From: Flavobacteriia bacterium
GTDB lineage: Bacteria > Bacteroidota > Bacteroidia > Flavobacteriales_D > Crocinitomicaceae
Direction: 5' to 3'
DNA length: 43,139 bases
NCBI GenBank assembly: GCA_009924735.1
Contig: RFQZ01000023.1
Location: 1-43,139 of the forward strand
Under the pieces are notes generated by a model. That model saw only the letters and a list, made by a program, of their open reading frames with translations, did not search any database and was not told the DNA's origin. The position numbers and the translations under genes were made by a program. This document shows, piece by piece, positions 40,734 to 43,139 of the stretch; the first letter of the stretch is position 1; each line of letters begins with the position of its first letter.

Positions 40734-42032
40734 ATGACAAAATCTATTTTTTGGCACCGTAGAGATTTACGCATCGAAGACAATGCCGGATTGTACAAAG
40801 CTTGTACAAAGTCCGAAGCGGTGCAGCCCGTGTTTATTTTTGACACACAAATTTTGAGTGAATTGGAACCCAACGATGCAAGGGTTGAATTTATCCATGA
40901 ACAAATTGAAAGGCTTGCTACAGAATATAAAAATCTTGGGGTATATCTTCAAGTAGAAATAGGAAACCCGACAGAAATCATTCCTCGCCTCGCTGCGGAA
41001 CTGAACGTAGATACAGTCGTTACCAACCGCGATTACGAACCCTATGCCTTACAGCGCGACAAACTCATTCACGAATTGTTGAAAGCACAAGGAATTGAAT
41101 TTATTGGCGCAAAGGACCACGTGGTTTTCGAGAAAAATGAGGTCGTTAAAGCCGATGGCTTACCTTACACTGTATTCACGCCCTATTCCCGAAAATGGAA
41201 GGAAGCCCTGTCACTACACCCCATTGAAACCTACGATTCTGTCGCATCACTGCGTTCGGTAAAGGGAATTGCAATGGAAAAACCAATACCCACTTTACTG
41301 CAATTGGGATTCACCCCTTCTGGCATTGCTTTTCCAACCACCCGCGTCGAGGACCTGTTGATAGAAAAATACAGCGACCAAAGGAATTTTCCCGCCATTC
41401 CAGGAACCTCTAAACTTGGCCTTCACTTGCGATTTGGAACCTTGAGCATCAGAAAACTTGTCATGCGTGCCTGCGGTTTGAACGAAACCTTTTTGAACGA
41501 ACTCATTTGGCGAGAATTTTACCAAATGATCATTTTCCATTTTCCACATACCGTAACACAGGCTTTTAAACCCGCTTACGATGCCATCGTTTGGGAAAAC
41601 AATCCAGAGGATTTCCAGCGCTGGTGCGAAGGAACAACTGGCTATCCACTTGTAGATGCAGGCATGCGAGAACTTAACGCGACGGGGTTTATGCACAACC
41701 GTGTACGCATGGTCACAGCGAGCTTTCTAACCAAACATCTTTTGATTGATTGGCGTCAAGGAGAGGCGTATTTTGCCAAAAAACTACTCGATTTTGAACT
41801 GGCCAGCAATGTCGGCGGATGGCAATGGGCAGCAGGTTCTGGCACGGATGCAGCGCCTTATTTCAGGGTTTTTAATCCCACCGCTCAACAAGAAAAATTC
41901 GACCCCAAATTTGCCTATGTAAAAAGATGGGTGCCAGAATTTGGTACACCAAGCTACCCAAAACCCATTGTTGAACATAGCTTTGCTCGAAACAGAATTT
42001 TAGATCGTTACAAAAGCGCATTAAACCCATAA
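40734..42032 (+). CDS. phrB: Deoxyribodipyrimidine photolyase
   Basis: FAD-dependent light-driven enzyme that splits UV-induced pyrimidine dimers, 432 residues. The antenna-binding Rossmann half starts IFWHRRDLRIEDNAGLY; the FAD-binding half has LIWREFYQMIIFHFP, TGYPLVDAGMRELNATG, HNRVRMVTASFLTKHLLIDW and the DFELASNVGGWQWAAGSG segment with electron-transfer Trp residues and FRVFNP. A cryptochrome role cannot be excluded, but the operon with carotenoid genes favours light-damage repair. It follows the pterin gene after 51 bases and precedes bcp by 2. Confidence 0.95.
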   Translation: MTKSIFWHRRDLRIEDNAGLYKACTKSEAVQPVFIFDTQILSELEPNDARVEFIHEQIERLATEYKNLGVYLQVEIGNPTEIIPRLAAELNVDTVVTNRDYEPYALQRDKLIHELLKAQGIEFIGAKDHVVFEKNEVVKADGLPYTVFTPYSRKWKEALSLHPIETYDSVASLRSVKGIAMEKPIPTLLQLGFTPSGIAFPTTRVEDLLIEKYSDQRNFPAIPGTSKLGLHLRFGTLSIRKLVMRACGLNETFLNELIWREFYQMIIFHFPHTVTQAFKPAYDAIVWENNPEDFQRWCEGTTGYPLVDAGMRELNATGFMHNRVRMVTASFLTKHLLIDWRQGEAYFAKKLLDFELASNVGGWQWAAGSGTDAAPYFRVFNPTAQQEKFDPKFAYVKRWVPEFGTPSYPKPIVEHSFARNRILDRYKSALNP

Positions 42033-42034
42033 AC

Positions 42035-42493
42035 ATGTTAAAAATCGGAGACACCTGTCCTACTTTCACTTTGGTGAATCAAGAAAATAAAGAAATCAAC
42101 CTTGCAGATTTCATCGGAAAAAAAATTCTGGTCGTGTATTTCTATCCCAAAGACAATACGCCTGGATGTACGAAGGAGGCCTGTAGTTTCCGCGACCGCT
42201 ACGAAGATTTCAAAGACCTTGGATGTGAAGTTTTTGGCATTTCTTCGGACGATGCGAAATCTCATCAAACTTTTAGTACGCAATACAACCTACCTTTTTC
42301 TTTGCTATCCGATTCGGACCAAAAGGTTAGAAAAGCGTTTGAAGTGCCCACGAATCTTTTTGGACTTTTGCCTGGAAGGGTCACCTACATCATCGATTTG
42401 AAAGGGAAAATTCAAGGGATTTACAACAGCCAAACGCAACCGGTGAAACACATCACACAAGCATTGGACAAGGTGAAATCTATGATTGCGTAG
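42035..42493 (+). CDS. bcp: Bcp/PrxQ-type thiol peroxidase
   Basis: Atypical 2-Cys peroxiredoxin that reduces hydroperoxides in the cytoplasm, 152 residues. The peroxidatic Cys is in YPKDNTPGCTKEACSFRDRY and the resolving Cys five residues later, as in E. coli Bcp. The thioredoxin fold is complete. It is the last gene of the light-protection operon, 2 bases after phrB, which fits a role against photo-oxidative stress. Confidence 0.95.
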   Translation: MLKIGDTCPTFTLVNQENKEINLADFIGKKILVVYFYPKDNTPGCTKEACSFRDRYEDFKDLGCEVFGISSDDAKSHQTFSTQYNLPFSLLSDSDQKVRKAFEVPTNLFGLLPGRVTYIIDLKGKIQGIYNSQTQPVKHITQALDKVKSMIA

Positions 42494-42614
42494 TTGCAAA
42501 ACGGCGGCTGAACGCTTTGTAATCAGCCTAACAATATCTTCTACCCCACTCCAGATTTTTGGAAATAAAAAAACTACGCAAACGGAAGCGAATTGTTTTG
42601 AATAGGTTCTTCAT

Positions 42615-42839
42615 TTATTTTATGCATGAACACTCTATCGGAGAAGAATTAAATTTCATTTGAAAATAATTTCTTGCAAATTGTATTTCATCAAATGGCC
42701 CAATCCAAACACCGTTTTCACCCTTTTTTGCCGAACCTAATTTTCCATAACCCATGTGACAATGTCCACAATTCCATTTATGAATAATAGCACCTTTTCT
42801 ATCCTTAGCTTGCCAATTATCATAGATAAAATAATTCAT
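42615..42839 (-). CDS. Small Cys-rich protein, unknown function
   Basis: A 74-residue protein with no recognised family. It contains a CGHCH motif (about residues 24-28) and a C-terminal ECSCIK pair, together a plausible zinc- or heme-binding set. It also has aromatic-rich segments (NYFIYDNWQ, GVWIGPFDEIQFARNYF). No signal peptide. It starts 15 bases after the end of the lipoprotein gene on the same strand, so the two are probably one unit. The 121-bp gap between bcp and this gene shows no feature. Confidence 0.6.
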   Translation of the reverse strand: MNYFIYDNWQAKDRKGAIIHKWNCGHCHMGYGKLGSAKKGENGVWIGPFDEIQFARNYFQMKFNSSPIECSCIK

Positions 42840-42854
42840 TAGAAAAATAATAAA

Positions 42855-43139
42855 TTAGTTACATTGAGATTTTGCGTTATCAACCGCTTGGTCAATATTT
42901 GGTACAGTCGACAATGACGTTGAGCCTTCTGCTAGTTCCTTTTCAACATCGCTCAAATTGCCGTATTTTATTGCACATGCTTTCCCAAGTTCAACAAATT
43001 TATCGACATCTTTATGCATCTTATCTGCGTCATTTAATTCATCGGCAGAATAATCGATGTTACTTGGATTATATTCACCTGTGTATAAATTTCCGCAATT
43101 ACAAGCTGAAGGTTCGATGGTGCTCTTATTACACCCAGT
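42855..43139 (-). CDS. Lipoprotein, partial at window end
   Basis: An open frame on the minus strand that runs to the window edge, with TAA at 42855-42857 and 94 residues visible. It begins TGCNKSTIEPSACNCGNLY: the TGC at the edge looks like the lipobox Cys, so the signal peptide lies outside. The rest is acidic and helical (DADKMHKDVDKFVELGKACAIKY, SDVEKELAEG) and ends SQCN. Cys residues suggest disulfides. No family is recognised. Confidence 0.65.
   Translation of the reverse strand, partial: TGCNKSTIEPSACNCGNLYTGEYNPSNIDYSADELNDADKMHKDVDKFVELGKACAIKYGNLSDVEKELAEGSTSLSTVPNIDQAVDNAKSQCN

Overview
The window is a piece of a Bacteroidota chromosome, most likely from the Flavobacteriales. Evidence is the many promoters of the Bacteroidota type (TTTG, 18-21 bp, TAnnTTTG), a type IX secretion (PorV/PorU-type) protein, a TonB receptor with a carboxypeptidase-like N-terminal domain, RteC- and IntDOT-type mobile-element genes, Flavobacteria-type ribosomal gene order and a crtI-crtB carotenoid cluster. 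The genus cannot be named from the sequence alone.

Region 1 (1 to about 6300) is the tRNA-proximal end of an integrated element. All its genes run leftward from tRNA-Asp: a tyrosine recombinase, an RteC-type regulator, an excisionase-like HTH protein, a replication initiator followed by a DnaC-like helicase loader, an N-acetylmuramoyl-L-alanine amidase, and an AbiE-type toxin-antitoxin pair cut by the window edge. The initiator gene carries about six 12-bp iteron-like repeats next to an AT-rich stretch, which resembles the lambda O/P origin layout. Several palindromic or repeated sites sit between its genes. No conjugation or capsid genes are visible, so it may be a mobilizable or satellite-type element, with the other end outside the window.

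Region 2 (6.3-25.7 kb) is chromosomal. It holds tRNA-Asp, a thioesterase, a metallo-beta-lactamase-fold hydrolase, a DUF1573 lipoprotein, tRNA-His, a TonB-dependent receptor, a response regulator, tsaC, rpmE2, an LpxD-type acyltransferase, a SpoIIE-type phosphatase, a very long PorV-like/C25-peptidase fusion, pssA, purS, an aldehyde dehydrogenase, a coiled-coil membrane protein and a crotonase.

Region 3 (25.7-31.8 kb) is the translation block rplM-rpsI, rpsB-tsf, pyrH-frr, then nhaA and a secreted protein. Two oddities stand out: rpsB has a C-terminal tail of nine 9-residue repeats, and frr seems to lose its 3' end directly into nhaA.

Region 4 (31.9-33.4 kb) is an arsenic-type operon: arsR, a DUF6428-like gene, a 51-residue membrane protein and arsC, with no efflux pump next to it. 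Region 5 (33.4-36.9 kb) holds the tyrosine catabolism genes hmgA-hppD and an SDR-type threonine dehydrogenase. Region 6 (36.9-42.5 kb) is a tightly overlapped pigment and light-protection operon: ECF sigma factor, crtI, crtB, idi, a 6-pyruvoyl-tetrahydropterin-synthase homologue, photolyase and a Bcp peroxiredoxin, preceded by repeated GTTAAAC sites. The right end (42.5-43.1 kb) has a small cysteine-rich protein and a truncated lipoprotein gene.

The most notable points are the possible single-chain PorV-PorU2 protein, the lambda-like replication origin in the island, the HigA-like/DUF6922-like antitoxin paired with an AbiEii toxin, and the damaged end of frr. All family calls are from motif recognition; no database search was run.
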